A stretch of DNA of 64,000 nucleotides from Schaedlerella arabinosiphila (GTDB lineage Bacteria; Bacillota; Clostridia; Lachnospirales; Lachnospiraceae): positions 1,364,001-1,428,000 of the forward strand of contig NZ_RHJS01000002.1 in NCBI RefSeq assembly GCF_003885045.1. Direction: 5' to 3'. Numbering within the stretch: the stretch's first letter is position 1; each line of letters opens with the position of its first letter. The notes under the pieces were generated by a model, which worked only from the letters and a program-made list of their open reading frames with translations, had not been told where the DNA came from and ran no database searches. Both the position numbers and the translations under genes were made by a program. Below are positions 18,102 through 26,482 of this stretch, piece by piece.

Positions 18102-18650
18102 ATGGAACGATTAAATATTGCGGAAAAGAATCATCAGGACTGGTTCGGAGGTCCTTATTTTTCCGATCAGCAATATGATCCTGAATTTGAGGAGATTGTC
18201 AGGAAATTTCTTTGCGGTGATGTCCTCGTTCATGGTACATTGTCGAATGTACAGCGGGCGCTTGTTATGCTTACAGCTTTGACGGCCAGCCAGACATGGA
18301 AACCACTTTCAAAATATGTGCTGGCGGCGCTGGACATGGGAGCAGCGCCGGAAGAAATCAAAGAAACGCTGTATCAGTGCGCCCCTTATATTGGCGTGGA
18401 AAAGGTAAAATGCGCTTTCTATACAAGAGGAACTTTGGATTTGAAAATGCGGGAGCTGGTTACATTCTGTGCGATTTGCTGTCTCGGCGGCTGTGAGCCG
18501 CAGGCGAAGGCTCATGCGGGCGCAAACTTAAGCGTGGGCAATACCCGTGAAATGCTGATTGAAGCAATTACCCAATGCCTGCCGTTTATTGGATTTCCGA
18601 GGACATTAAATGCGATTTCCTGTATAAATGAAGTAACAGCAGAAAAATAA
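18102..18650 (+). CDS. Carboxymuconolactone decarboxylase family protein
   Basis: 182 residues from ATG 18102, behind a GGGAGG site. Helical throughout, with the VQRALVMLTALTASQTWKPL and EEIKETLYQCAPYIGVEKV segments of the carboxymuconolactone decarboxylase/AhpD-like fold. The CxxC pair of true AhpD peroxidase partners is not evident, so the reaction is uncertain. Gene triplets of aldo/keto reductase, this family and flavodoxin are common in Firmicutes, which supports a redox or detoxification role. Confidence 0.85.
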   Translation: MERLNIAEKNHQDWFGGPYFSDQQYDPEFEEIVRKFLCGDVLVHGTLSNVQRALVMLTALTASQTWKPLSKYVLAALDMGAAPEEIKETLYQCAPYIGVEKVKCAFYTRGTLDLKMRELVTFCAICCLGGCEPQAKAHAGANLSVGNTREMLIEAITQCLPFIGFPRTLNAISCINEVTAEK

Positions 18651-18662
18651 TGGAGGATTGGT

Positions 18663-19833
18663 ATGAGGAAAGCAGTTTCAATACTTCTCCTATGTAGTAC
18701 GCTGTTTGCCTTGTCCGCCTGCGGTACGGGTAAAGTGGAGGAATCTGCAGGCGGCGGGCTGAAAGATACACAGGAGGCATTATCAGAGGAAAGCGCTCAG
18801 GAAATATCCGAAAACATAGCGAAAACGGAATCATATACCGGAAGTAACATATTGATTGCTTATTTTACATGGGCGGATAATACGAATGTAGAGGATAAGG
18901 ACACAGCGGTTCAGTCTGCCCTTTCCCATTATGATTCTGTCGGTGATTCGGCAGATTATGATGGAGTGGATGCAACGACATCCGCCAGTGTGCTTCCGCC
19001 CGGAAATACCGCACAGATGGCAGAGTGGATTTGGCAGCGGGTAGGAGGGGATTTATTCTCCATTACAGTAACAGAACCATATTCCAGTGATTATGATGAA
19101 TGTCTTGACCGGGCTGCGGATGAAAAGGCAGAAAATGCCCGCCCGCAGCTGGTGAATCATATTGATAATATGGATGATTACGATGTGGTTTTTCTTGGAT
19201 TCCCTAAACTGGTGGTATACTGCTCCAATGGCAGTCTTTTCTTTTATAGAAGAATATGATTTGTCGGGTAAAATTGTTGTACCGTTCTGTGCGCATGGAA
19301 CCGGAGGGCTTGCAGCCAGCGTCAGGGATACTACGGCGGCCCTCCCTGATTCAGCGGAAGTATTGGAGCCGATTGGTGTTTATAGAGCAGACATTACTTC
19401 GGCAGAAACGGCAATCAACGAGTGGCTGGATAATCTCGGCTTTGTTGTTGCAGAAACCAATTCAGAAAGTGTGAAAGAGCGGAAATTAAGAATGATTGTA
19501 GACGGTCAGAAGATTTCGAGTACTCTTTATGATACACCTGCTGCAAATGCTTTATATGATATGCTCCCACTGGACTTGAACTTTGAGGATTTCAATGGTA
19601 TTGAAAAAATCAGTTATCTTTCGCAGGAATTGCCGACGGAGGGTGAACCGGATGGCTGTGATCCAGATGTAGGTGATTTGTGCCTCTATGCTCTGTGGGG
19701 AAACCTTTCAATTTTTTATCAGGATTTCCGGTATTCGGATAGCTTGATTATGTTGGGATATATTGATTCTGGAATGGATGTTATCTCAGAAATAGACGAG
19801 GATTTCCGAGTGACACTTGAAAGAGTGGATTAA
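18663..19833 (+). pseudogene. Flavodoxin-cyclophilin-like lipoprotein, frameshifted
   Basis: Two overlapping frames together encode one protein of about 390 residues. It has a lipoprotein signal ending LSAC, a flavodoxin domain (ILIAYFTWADNTN, then FLGFP) and a C-terminal cyclophilin-like domain (about 120 residues from RKLRMIVDGQ). After FLGFP the first frame runs into a wrong sequence. The second frame supplies the expected WWYTAPMAVFSFIEEY continuation. One extra A in the AAA at 19206-19208 explains the shift. Either the gene is freshly inactivated or this is a sequencing error. Confidence 0.8.
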
Positions 19834-19878
19834 ACATATATGTTTTTTTCGTACAAGGTAAGCGTGTCACTTGCTCCG

Positions 19879-19913
19879 AAAAGGTCAATCTGCCTTGTGT
19901 GGATTGACCTTTT
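19879..19913. terminator. Perfect 12-bp inverted repeat, terminator-like
   Basis: AAAAGGTCAATC (19879-19890) and GATTGACCTTTT (19902-19913) are perfectly complementary around an 11-base loop. It can end transcription in both directions between the redox operon and the next gene. Confidence 0.6.
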
Positions 19914-19939
19914 GCTTTAGAAGATTGCAGAAAGGAGAT

Positions 19940-20329
19940 ATGCCTATCCAAAATAAAATACCAACCATGACCTACTCACAATACCGTAAGGCAAGAAAGC
20001 TGGTGCATGAATGCTGCAACTATGACAACGGGAGCTGTATCGCACTGGACAGTGGGGAAGGATGCGTCTGTGTCCAGAGTATTTCCTATTCGCTGATCTG
20101 CAAATGGTTCCGTATTGCCGTCCTTCCATTGGATAGGCCGTTGGAAACAGAACTGCTGTATCGGGCCAGTATGAAATGCTGTGATGTCTGCGGGCAGCCA
20201 TTCCTTCCCGGTTCCAACCGGGCAAAATACTGTAAGCCCTGTGCTTCAAAAATCCACCGCAGGCAGAAAACAGAAAGTGGAAGAAAAAGAAGGCTCTTGT
20301 GTGGACAATTAGAATCAAAAAAGAGTTGA
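19940..20329 (+). CDS. Cysteine-rich VLP-type protein of mobile elements
   Basis: 129 residues from the ATG behind AAAGGAG. It starts MPIQNKIPTMTYSQYRKARKL, then has a Cys-rich half (ECCNYDNGSCIAL, GCVCVQ) and a zinc-ribbon-like end (CCDVCGQPF ... AKYCKPCA). This pattern is that of the cysteine-rich VLP proteins carried by integrative and conjugative elements of Clostridia. No relaxase or transfer genes are nearby, so it appears to be a remnant or an isolated passenger. Function unknown. Confidence 0.7.
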   Translation: MPIQNKIPTMTYSQYRKARKLVHECCNYDNGSCIALDSGEGCVCVQSISYSLICKWFRIAVLPLDRPLETELLYRASMKCCDVCGQPFLPGSNRAKYCKPCASKIHRRQKTESGRKRRLLCGQLESKKS

Positions 20330-20473
20330 TGATACAGGCTCTGCAGACAGCGGTCAGAGGGTATGAGGGATAAATCCCTTATGCCTCCCGAAATCAGATT
20401 TTTAACTGTCCATAACACTTATTGAACCTAAATAGATATCCTTTTTTTCATGGATATATGGACGCTATATGAG

Positions 20474-20502
20474 TTGTCAGAAGGGAATATATATGGTAGA
20501 AT
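20474..20502 (+). promoter_or_regulatory. Promoter of the type I toxin mRNA
   Basis: TTGTCA (20474-20479) and TAGAAT (20497-20502) with a 17-base spacer. The transcript leader carries CCTCCC (20538-20543), complementary to the GGGAGG ribosome binding site (20560-20565), so the toxin start can be hidden in a hairpin. Confidence 0.6.
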
Positions 20503-20573
20503 CTTACCAAGGAGTGATCGTGTTACAAGGTGGAAAGCCTCCCTACACTTGAAAAAGAGGGGAGGTGGTGTGG

Positions 20574-20666
20574 ATGGAAATGTTTACGTTTCAGGATTTA
20601 ATGCTGTTCGCAACATTTTTAATTGCGCTGCTTGCCTACATAGATAGGAAGAACAAGCGAAAATAA
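20574..20666 (+). CDS. Putative holin-like type I toxin, 30 residues
   Basis: A 30-residue peptide beginning MEMFTFQDLMLFATFL, with one hydrophobic helix (about 5-22) and a basic tail DRKNKRK. This is the pattern of Hol-Tox/TxpA-type toxins that insert into the membrane. A strong GGGGAGG site precedes the ATG. The gene has its own promoter and a structured leader, and an antisense RNA promoter faces it from downstream. It is too short for routine gene finding. Confidence 0.7.
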   Translation: MEMFTFQDLMLFATFLIALLAYIDRKNKRK

Positions 20667-20755
20667 ATAAGCCTACCTTGTTTCTTGGCCGATTCAGATA
20701 GGCTTATAACTTACTTATGAGGCTAACCACTTTGTGGGTGGTTGCTCTTTTTATG
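20657..20755 (-). ncRNA. Candidate antisense RNA (type I antitoxin)
   Basis: On the minus strand a promoter (next entry) would start RNA near 20755. The RNA would fold a hairpin at about 20720-20743 (AACCACC ... GTGGTT) and end at AAGCCTA ... TAGGCTT (20669-20708 on the plus strand) followed by a T-rich run. It overlaps the 3' end of the toxin mRNA, as in TxpA/RatA and BsrG/SR4. Ends are inferred. Confidence 0.5.
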
Positions 20756-20761
20756 TCTATG

Positions 20762-20790
20762 ATTATAACATTTTTTAGTTCACTTGTAAA
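20762..20790 (-). promoter_or_regulatory. Promoter of the antisense RNA
   Basis: Read on the minus strand: TTTACA (20790-20785), 17-base spacer, TATAAT (20767-20762). It points towards the toxin gene. Confidence 0.6.
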
Positions 20791-20899
20791 TATTTAGTTC
20801 AATATGTTTAATATTGAAATATATGAGGGAGAAGTTGAGTCAGGTGAATCGATGTGACTTTATTTTGATTCGAATTATGGAAAGGGGAGGTGAGACACT

Positions 20900-21151
20900 A
20901 TGCTGGAATTTCGATATGATACGCAGCTACTGATAGAAGGAGAAAATCTGGATGAAGATGCAATCAGTGAATACTTTACTGCACATTTTAACGGAGACTG
21001 TCTGTTAGCGGTTGGCGACGAGGAGTTAATAAAAATCCATTTCCATACGAATGAGCCGTGGAAAGTATTGGAGTATTGTGCATCCATCGGGGAAATTTAT
21101 GATATTGTTGTGGAGGATATGGACAGACAGGCAAGGGGATTAAAGGGATAA
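20900..21151 (+). CDS. Small DAK/FakA C-domain-like protein, possibly a gene fragment
   Basis: 83 residues: FRYDTQLLIEGENLDEDAI, then DCLLAVGDEELIKIHFHTNEPWKVLEY and IYDIVVEDM. These match the C-terminal DegV-like subdomain of FakA/YloV fatty acid kinases, including the HFHTNEP loop. The ATP-binding Dhak domains are absent. The gene has its own AAGGGGAGGTGAG ribosome binding site, so it may be a functional stand-alone domain rather than debris. No partner kinase gene is in this window. Confidence 0.6.
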   Translation: MLEFRYDTQLLIEGENLDEDAISEYFTAHFNGDCLLAVGDEELIKIHFHTNEPWKVLEYCASIGEIYDIVVEDMDRQARGLKG

Positions 21152-21180
21152 ATTCCGTTTTATCCCCCTGATAGGTAAGA

Positions 21181-21240
21181 AAAAACAGTCCGGTAAAAAT
21201 TTAGGCTTTTTCAAGGCCCTGGATTTTTACCGGACTGTTT
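21181..21240. terminator. Bidirectional terminator
   Basis: AAACAGTCCGGTAAAAATT pairs with the segment ending TTTTTACCGGACTGTTT. It separates the plus-strand DAK-like gene from the minus-strand anti-sigma gene. Confidence 0.75.
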
Positions 21241-21249
21241 CATAATGCA

Positions 21250-21297
21250 TACCCAAGGGCACCCCATCATGGCCATACGGCTGTTTCACAAGGCATA
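21250..21297. repeat. 48-base dispersed repeat, copy A
   Basis: This segment (TACCCAAGGGCACCCCATC...) matches 42 of 48 positions at 34483-34530, and all six differences are transitions. It includes GGCCATACGGC, a degenerate version of the palindrome GGCCATATGGCC in copy B. No coding function is visible in the 150-base gap around it. Confidence 0.6.
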
Positions 21298-21405
21298 TCT
21301 GCCGCATTCGTACATGAAAAATCATGCATGAGTTTCCAGATTGGTGTATCTCCACGATAAGCGCTGTTTACATACAGTTAAGGCAGCGCCTTTACACTCC
21401 GGATT

Positions 21406-22665
21406 TCAGTCAGATACCGCTCCTGCGGTCATATCCAAAGGAATCTCCGCCAGAAGAGGCAGCGGGATATCCCCCTGGCCTTGGGCGGTTCCGTTTTTGT
21501 CGTAGACCTGTAAGGTCAGATGGTCTGCCTCAGACCGGTAAAAAGAAATATCATAGAGGGAGCTGCCGTCGTCCTGGCGGCTGTACCGCGTAAATTCTAC
21601 ATGGGTTCGGTTTCCGCCGTCGTCTGTTAATATGAAAACCAGACCTTTTTCGGCCCATTCTTCCGGGACGGTGCATTCCACATGGGTGTTGCTGGGAGTC
21701 TGTACGGCCTTTTGAACGCGGAAGCCATTTTGTTCCGAATCAATCAGAGCGGTTCGGTTATTGGAAGTATCCATGCGAACCTGAAACCGAAGCTTCCAGT
21801 TTCCGCGGACGGTCTTGTATCCGGCCATGGTATCCGAAACCAGATCCGTTTGATGGGCGCCGACTCCGTCAATCTCCAGCTCCACAGTCATTTCTTCTGC
21901 AAGCATTTCTCTGGTAAGCTCTGCAGAGCTTACGCGGGCCAGAGATACAAACGCGCCGTCCCCGGACTTTTCGCTGCCCTGGAGTGTGACCTCCGTCTCG
22001 TACCCGTTGACCGATCCATGGATGCTTCCGTAGGGGAAAGGATCGCCTTCCTCATACCGCAGCATGAGCAGGTAATCGGCCTGGTTCATCTCTGCATCTT
22101 CTGCCTGAACGGAAAATGTGTAATAAAGGTCATATCCGTCGCAGTACGCATCGGAAACCGTCATCACAATTCCGGCATCCTCCGCGCGGTTCGTCACGCT
22201 GGCTTCATTTTCCGGCGCGGCCGGCGCCTCGTCCACAGGCGCGGAATGCTCTGCGATGCTTTCGAGGGCAGTCTGGTCCTTGTGCCCGATGAGGCTGTTT
22301 GCCCTGTTTTCCAGCAGTCGTTCAAATACATCTCCCAGGATGGGAAGGTCTTTTGCGAAGGCAGGATTTGCAAAGCAGAGCCCGGACAGGAGAAAAATCA
22401 TACATAGGGCTGCGGCTGCGGTCCATTTCCAGACAGCGTTTTTCGAAAACCTTCGGTTGACAGAAAAGCAGCTTTCCGAAGTCCCTTCGTGTGTATCCTC
22501 CCTGCGGGAGGCAGGGCGGCGCTGCATATTCGGATCAGGGGCTTTTATCAGGATCTGTCCGTTTCGGATCTGCGCATATATGTCTTCCAGGCGGTCGTCC
22601 ATCGCCTGGGGGATGGCCACCTCTTTTTTTAGTTTATGAAAATAGTTTTGTTCAGATCTGTTCAT
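21406..22665 (-). CDS. Anti-sigma factor with DUF4179-type domain
   Basis: 419 residues. A cytoplasmic N-terminus of about 75 residues (LEDIYAQIRNGQI) precedes one membrane helix (about 78-98, ALCMIFLLSGLCFA). A large extracellular region rich in beta strands follows. This is the layout of DUF4179 proteins that regulate ECF sigma factors. It starts 10 bases after the sigma gene, so the two are co-transcribed. It presumably holds the sigma factor at the membrane until an envelope signal arrives. Confidence 0.8.
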   Translation of the reverse strand: MNRSEQNYFHKLKKEVAIPQAMDDRLEDIYAQIRNGQILIKAPDPNMQRRPASRREDTHEGTSESCFSVNRRFSKNAVWKWTAAAALCMIFLLSGLCFANPAFAKDLPILGDVFERLLENRANSLIGHKDQTALESIAEHSAPVDEAPAAPENEASVTNRAEDAGIVMTVSDAYCDGYDLYYTFSVQAEDAEMNQADYLLMLRYEEGDPFPYGSIHGSVNGYETEVTLQGSEKSGDGAFVSLARVSSAELTREMLAEEMTVELEIDGVGAHQTDLVSDTMAGYKTVRGNWKLRFQVRMDTSNNRTALIDSEQNGFRVQKAVQTPSNTHVECTVPEEWAEKGLVFILTDDGGNRTHVEFTRYSRQDDGSSLYDISFYRSEADHLTLQVYDKNGTAQGQGDIPLPLLAEIPLDMTAGAVSD

Positions 22666-22675
22666 TCTTTACACC

Positions 22676-23239
22676 TCACTTTTTGCTGCCAGGGTTTGCG
22701 GGACAATAAGCGGCAGGATTCGGGGACGCGCAGCTCTCTTTGAGGTAGAGCTTTTTAAAACAGCGGCGTCCTCTGGAAAGCCTTGTTTTTACCGTGTTTT
22801 CCTTCATATCCAGTATGGCTGCGATCTCCCGGATAGTAAATTCCTCTACATAATAAAGATATAATACGATCCGGTAAGGTTCTTTCAGGAGATTCAGAAG
22901 CTCCAAAAACTCCTGGATAGAGGTATCAGGATTCTGATATTCCAGCTCGGGATGCTCATGAAGGGGAACCAGATTCTTGCGTCCCCGCAAAATGCGGTTG
23001 CACTGATTGATCAGGATTCTGGTGAGCCAGGTTTTAAAGTACCTGGGATCTCTCAGCGACCGCAGGTTTTCATAGCATCTCAGCACCGTGTCCTGGACGG
23101 CGTCCACCGCATCTGCTTCATTTTTCAGGATCGCCATTGCTGTTTTATACAGGGTCTGCCGGTTTTGGCCGATCAGTTCCACGAAGGCATCGCTGTCGCC
23201 GGCCTGGGCAAGTTTGACGTGTTTTACCAGATTTGCCAC
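22676..23239 (-). CDS. ECF RNA polymerase sigma factor
   Basis: 187 residues with sigma region 2 (DAVDAVQDTVLRCYENLRSLRDPRYFKTWLTRI) and region 4 (LYYVEEFTIREIAAILDMKENTVKTRLSRGR). SigV-like in size and order with its anti-sigma partner downstream. The initial residues MANLVKHVKLAQAGDSDAF are a typical ECF start. A possible autoregulatory promoter lies upstream at about 23300-23326. Confidence 0.88.
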   Translation of the reverse strand: MANLVKHVKLAQAGDSDAFVELIGQNRQTLYKTAMAILKNEADAVDAVQDTVLRCYENLRSLRDPRYFKTWLTRILINQCNRILRGRKNLVPLHEHPELEYQNPDTSIQEFLELLNLLKEPYRIVLYLYYVEEFTIREIAAILDMKENTVKTRLSRGRRCFKKLYLKESCASPNPAAYCPANPGSKK

Positions 23240-23299
23240 ACAAACACTTCCTTTCTTTGGTACGTTTTTCTATATCTCTCAACCGATTGATAGTTATTA

Positions 23300-23326
23300 G
23301 ATAAAAAAAACCGGAAAAAGGTTTCA
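23300..23326 (-). promoter_or_regulatory. Possible ECF-type promoter
   Basis: On the minus strand TGAAACC (from 23326) is followed by a T-rich spacer and TTATCTAA. The TGAAAC element is the usual -35 of ECF sigma factors, suggesting the sigma gene activates itself. The -10 is weak. Confidence 0.35.
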
Positions 23327-23349
23327 CAAAAAAAAGAAAATTGGATGCG

Positions 23350-24636
23350 TCAGATTTTTAGAATCCCCTGGTTATATTCATTTTCAAATGCCGTCTTATA
23401 CTTGTCTGTGACAACGGAGGTGTAAAGGTTGGAGGCAAGGATGTCATGGGTCAGCATTTTTCTGCCCGCAGGCTCGATTCCCTGGTCATCGTAGGGCCTG
23501 GTGAGCAGCGGCAGAGGGCTCTTTTTGGCAATGGCCGAGACGACCTTTTCGCAGTCCCGGCGGAATCCGAGAAGGCGGGCATAAAAGTGGGGGCCGTTTT
23601 CCAGATATTCATTGACCGCCGTTTTCTTGATGCCCAGCATGATATGGAGCAGGGCGCGGTTGATCCGGGTCTGGGTCACGTCCCTTGTTTTTACAAGTTC
23701 ACAGAACTGCTTATAATTAAAATAATCATTCAGCTGCCCGCAGATTCGGTTTGCCAGGTCCCTGGACACGTCCATATAGCGCGGAAGGGTCTCGGGCCGT
23801 TTGTTCAGCAGCTTGTATTTTAGGATCAGGGAAAAATCATTCTGATAAATCGGATATTTGACCCTGTGGTAATCCTTTAAAAGCTCCAGGCAGCTTTGGG
23901 GAACCTGCTCCTCCAGCTCGCCCAGAATATTTACGAAGGGCGTGTTTTCAAAGGTGTGCGCGGAGGATACCCCGCTCAGCGCACAACCGGAATAGGCCAG
24001 CAGGGAGCGGATGGCGGAAGCGGAGCCGAAAGGGGATTTGAGATCCTGGTCGTGGTAGTGGGAGCCTTTGCGGCGGATGGTGTAAGGACGGATTTTGCTG
24101 CCGCGCTTTTTCAGTGCTTTCAGGTATTCGACGCCCAGGATGTTGTTGGGGTCGCGGAGCAGAATCGAATATGGTTCCGTTTCCATGCAGGCGGTAAGGG
24201 CCTCCTCCCGCGCGGAAGGAAAAGACATGCCCTGCTTTAGGCAGTCCTTTAAACGGGTCTGGTATGCTTCAGGTTCTTCCAGAAGGATGTCTGCCGCGGT
24301 TTCCATTCCTTCCAGGTCGCCGCATTCGCTTCCGAAGCAGAGGGAATCCACGATCCCAAGCTGGTCGAGAAAGGAAACCGCCCCATAGGCAAATAATTCG
24401 GCGCTTCCGGTGGCGTAGCAGACGGGCAGCTCAAACACGGCTGCGGCGCCGCATTTCAACGCCATCTCGGCCCGCAGCCGCTTGGGCATGATGGCGGCGG
24501 TGCCCCGCTGTACGTAGTCCCCGCTCATGATGACCACCGCAATATCTGCCCCGGTGACCTCCTTCGCAGCCTGTATATGGTATTGGTGCCCATTGTGAAA
24601 TGGATTGTATTCTGTGATCAAACCGACAATTTTCAT
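23350..24636 (-). CDS. tmcAL: tRNA(Met) cytidine acetate ligase
   Basis: 428 residues from the ATG giving MKIVGLITEYNPFHNGHQYHI, whose HxGH nucleotidyltransferase signature is textbook. Further landmarks are GDYVQRG, DPNNILGVEYLKAL and SPFGSASAIR. Members of this family (YlbM) activate acetate with ATP and make N4-acetylcytidine at the wobble base of elongator tRNA-Met. It uses acetate, which fits the neighbouring phosphotransacetylase-acetate kinase genes, though no operon links them. Confidence 0.92.
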   Translation of the reverse strand: MKIVGLITEYNPFHNGHQYHIQAAKEVTGADIAVVIMSGDYVQRGTAAIMPKRLRAEMALKCGAAAVFELPVCYATGSAELFAYGAVSFLDQLGIVDSLCFGSECGDLEGMETAADILLEEPEAYQTRLKDCLKQGMSFPSAREEALTACMETEPYSILLRDPNNILGVEYLKALKKRGSKIRPYTIRRKGSHYHDQDLKSPFGSASAIRSLLAYSGCALSGVSSAHTFENTPFVNILGELEEQVPQSCLELLKDYHRVKYPIYQNDFSLILKYKLLNKRPETLPRYMDVSRDLANRICGQLNDYFNYKQFCELVKTRDVTQTRINRALLHIMLGIKKTAVNEYLENGPHFYARLLGFRRDCEKVVSAIAKKSPLPLLTRPYDDQGIEPAGRKMLTHDILASNLYTSVVTDKYKTAFENEYNQGILKI

Positions 24637-24852
24637 GAGAAACTCCTTGTATATCCTTTTGAGAACCATTATACTATATCTTATTGAACATTAGTAGTTC
24701 AATAAGTACAAAATGTAGAAAAAAACATTGTATTGTGAAAAAATAGATTGCTTTAGCCGGAAATTGCTCGAATTTACTTACTATATCAGGTTCTTTGGTT
24801 CATGATTTTTTGTGAGGGAGGCAATTTATTTACAGGAAAGAGGGTGCATGGG

Positions 24853-26193
24853 ATGATCAAAGAACAGATACTCGCATTGCTTGAGGAAAGAAAATTTAAA
24901 GAACTGAAAGAACTGTTGGAAACCGTGCATCCAGTGGACATTGCGGAAATGCTTGAAGATATCAGCAAGAAGCAGATGATCCTGATCTTCCGGCTTCTGG
25001 CAAAGGAAGAGGCGGCGGATGTATTTACGGATATGAACAGCGACATGCGCGAATACCTGATCAATACGCTGACGGACTCCGAGCTGGAAGAGGTCATGGA
25101 CGAGATGTATGTGGACGATACGGTAGACGTGCTGGAAGAGATGCCGGCCAATGTGGTGGACCGTCTGCTGATGGTGACGGACGAGGATACGAGAAAAAAG
25201 ATCAACGCCCTGCTCCAGTACCCTGAGGACAGCGCGGGAAGCATCATGAATATAGACTACGTCAGCCTGCGCAGGGAGATGACGGTGGAGGAGGCCATCT
25301 TAAAGATCCGTCAGGTGGGGATCAACAAGGAGACGATTTACACTTGTTATGTGACGGAAAAGAAGCGTCTCATCGGCGTGGTGGATGTGAAGGACTTGCT
25401 GACAGCAGGGGAGGCCAGGCTGATTGAGGAGATCATGGATGAAAATGTGCTCTGCGCAAAGACTCTGGACGACCAGGAGGAGGTGGCTTCTTCCATCCGG
25501 AAGTACGGCCTGGTGGCGATGCCGATCATCGACCATGAGAACTGCCTGGTGGGGATCGTAACGGTTGACGACGCTATGTATGTCCTGCAGGACGAGACAA
25601 CGGAAGATATCAGCATCATGGCCGGTGTCAGCCCCAATGAGGATTCTTATTTCGGAACCTCCGTATTCCGGCACGCGAAGAACCGTACTCTGTGGCTCAT
25701 GCTCCTGATGCTCTCGGCCACCGTGACCGGAGAGATCCTGCGGCATTATGAGGAGGCTATGTCGGTGATGCCGGTGCTGATCACGTTTATTCCCATGCTC
25801 ATGGGAACCAGCGGAAACTGCGGCTCCCAGAGTTCCACCATGGTGATCCGCGGGCTGGCGGTGGGAGAGATCGAGTTCCGGGATTTCCTCCGGGTGATCT
25901 TTAAGGAAATCCGCGTGGCGCTTGTGGTAGGGCTTCTTCTGGCAGCAGTCAACGGGATTCGGATCTACCTGATGTATAACCAGGATATCATGCTGGCCTT
26001 TGCGCTGGGGGTGACCATGATCGCGGTGATCGTCATGGCAAAATGTATTGGGTGCACGCTGCCGCTTCTGGCGAAGAAGATCGGGGTGGACCCGGCGATC
26101 ATGGCGGCTCCGCTGATTTCCACGATTATGGATACGTGTACGATATTGATGTACTTTACGATTATAACGGCGTTTTTCCGGTTGGGAGGGTGA
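24853..26193 (+). CDS. mgtE: Magnesium transporter MgtE
   Basis: 446 residues from the ATG after GAAAGAGGGTG. It has an N-terminal MgtE superhelix (about 1-125), two CBS domains (about 125-250) and five membrane helices (about 280-446) with the conserved PMLMGTSGNCGSQSSTMVIRG pore region. It is a Mg2+-gated channel; the cytoplasmic domains sense Mg2+. The 180-base upstream region holds a small AT-rich hairpin (ATTGAAC ... GTTCAAT near 24681-24702) but nothing I can call an M-box. Confidence 0.93.
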   Translation: MIKEQILALLEERKFKELKELLETVHPVDIAEMLEDISKKQMILIFRLLAKEEAADVFTDMNSDMREYLINTLTDSELEEVMDEMYVDDTVDVLEEMPANVVDRLLMVTDEDTRKKINALLQYPEDSAGSIMNIDYVSLRREMTVEEAILKIRQVGINKETIYTCYVTEKKRLIGVVDVKDLLTAGEARLIEEIMDENVLCAKTLDDQEEVASSIRKYGLVAMPIIDHENCLVGIVTVDDAMYVLQDETTEDISIMAGVSPNEDSYFGTSVFRHAKNRTLWLMLLMLSATVTGEILRHYEEAMSVMPVLITFIPMLMGTSGNCGSQSSTMVIRGLAVGEIEFRDFLRVIFKEIRVALVVGLLLAAVNGIRIYLMYNQDIMLAFALGVTMIAVIVMAKCIGCTLPLLAKKIGVDPAIMAAPLISTIMDTCTILMYFTIITAFFRLGG

Positions 26194-26301
26194 ATGGGGG
26201 AGATGGTTTCAATTGACCTAGGGAGTAGGATTATAGTGATTCCGTCCGCAGTGCAGCTCGATTACGCTGCGCTTCATCTCGCTCACGGGCATGCGCCCTA
26301 T

Positions 26302-26366
26302 GAAAAAGAACAGGAAAGATTCTGCTTACGTGCGAGCACGACGCAGCCTCTTTCCTGTTCTTTTTC
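26302..26366. repeat. 18-bp perfect inverted repeat after mgtE
   Basis: GAAAAAGAACAGGAAAGA (26302-26319) and its exact complement at 26349-26366 flank a 29-base loop. It may end mgtE transcription; the surrounding 26194-26420 contains no gene. Confidence 0.6.
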
Positions 26367-26420
26367 GCACTGCTCATTGCCAGCGTGGAGATTGTTCTTA
26401 AAAATAGACATGGAAATATC

Positions 26421-26449
26421 TTGTATACAAAAAACGTTTGCGTTATAAT
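26421..26449 (+). promoter_or_regulatory. pta promoter
   Basis: TTGTAT (26421-26426), 17-base spacer, TATAAT (26444-26449), about 33 bases before the pta start. Confidence 0.7.
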
Positions 26450-26482
26450 GATAGGCAGAAAAAGGAAAGGTGGCTTTTAATT

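Noticed and set aside
24670..24852. M-box riboswitch upstream of mgtE
   Set aside because: Only a short AT-rich hairpin is visible; the multi-helix M-box core is not there.
26194..26448. 84-residue frame after mgtE
   Set aside because: It runs through the 18-bp inverted repeat and the pta promoter, with no ribosome binding site or family match.
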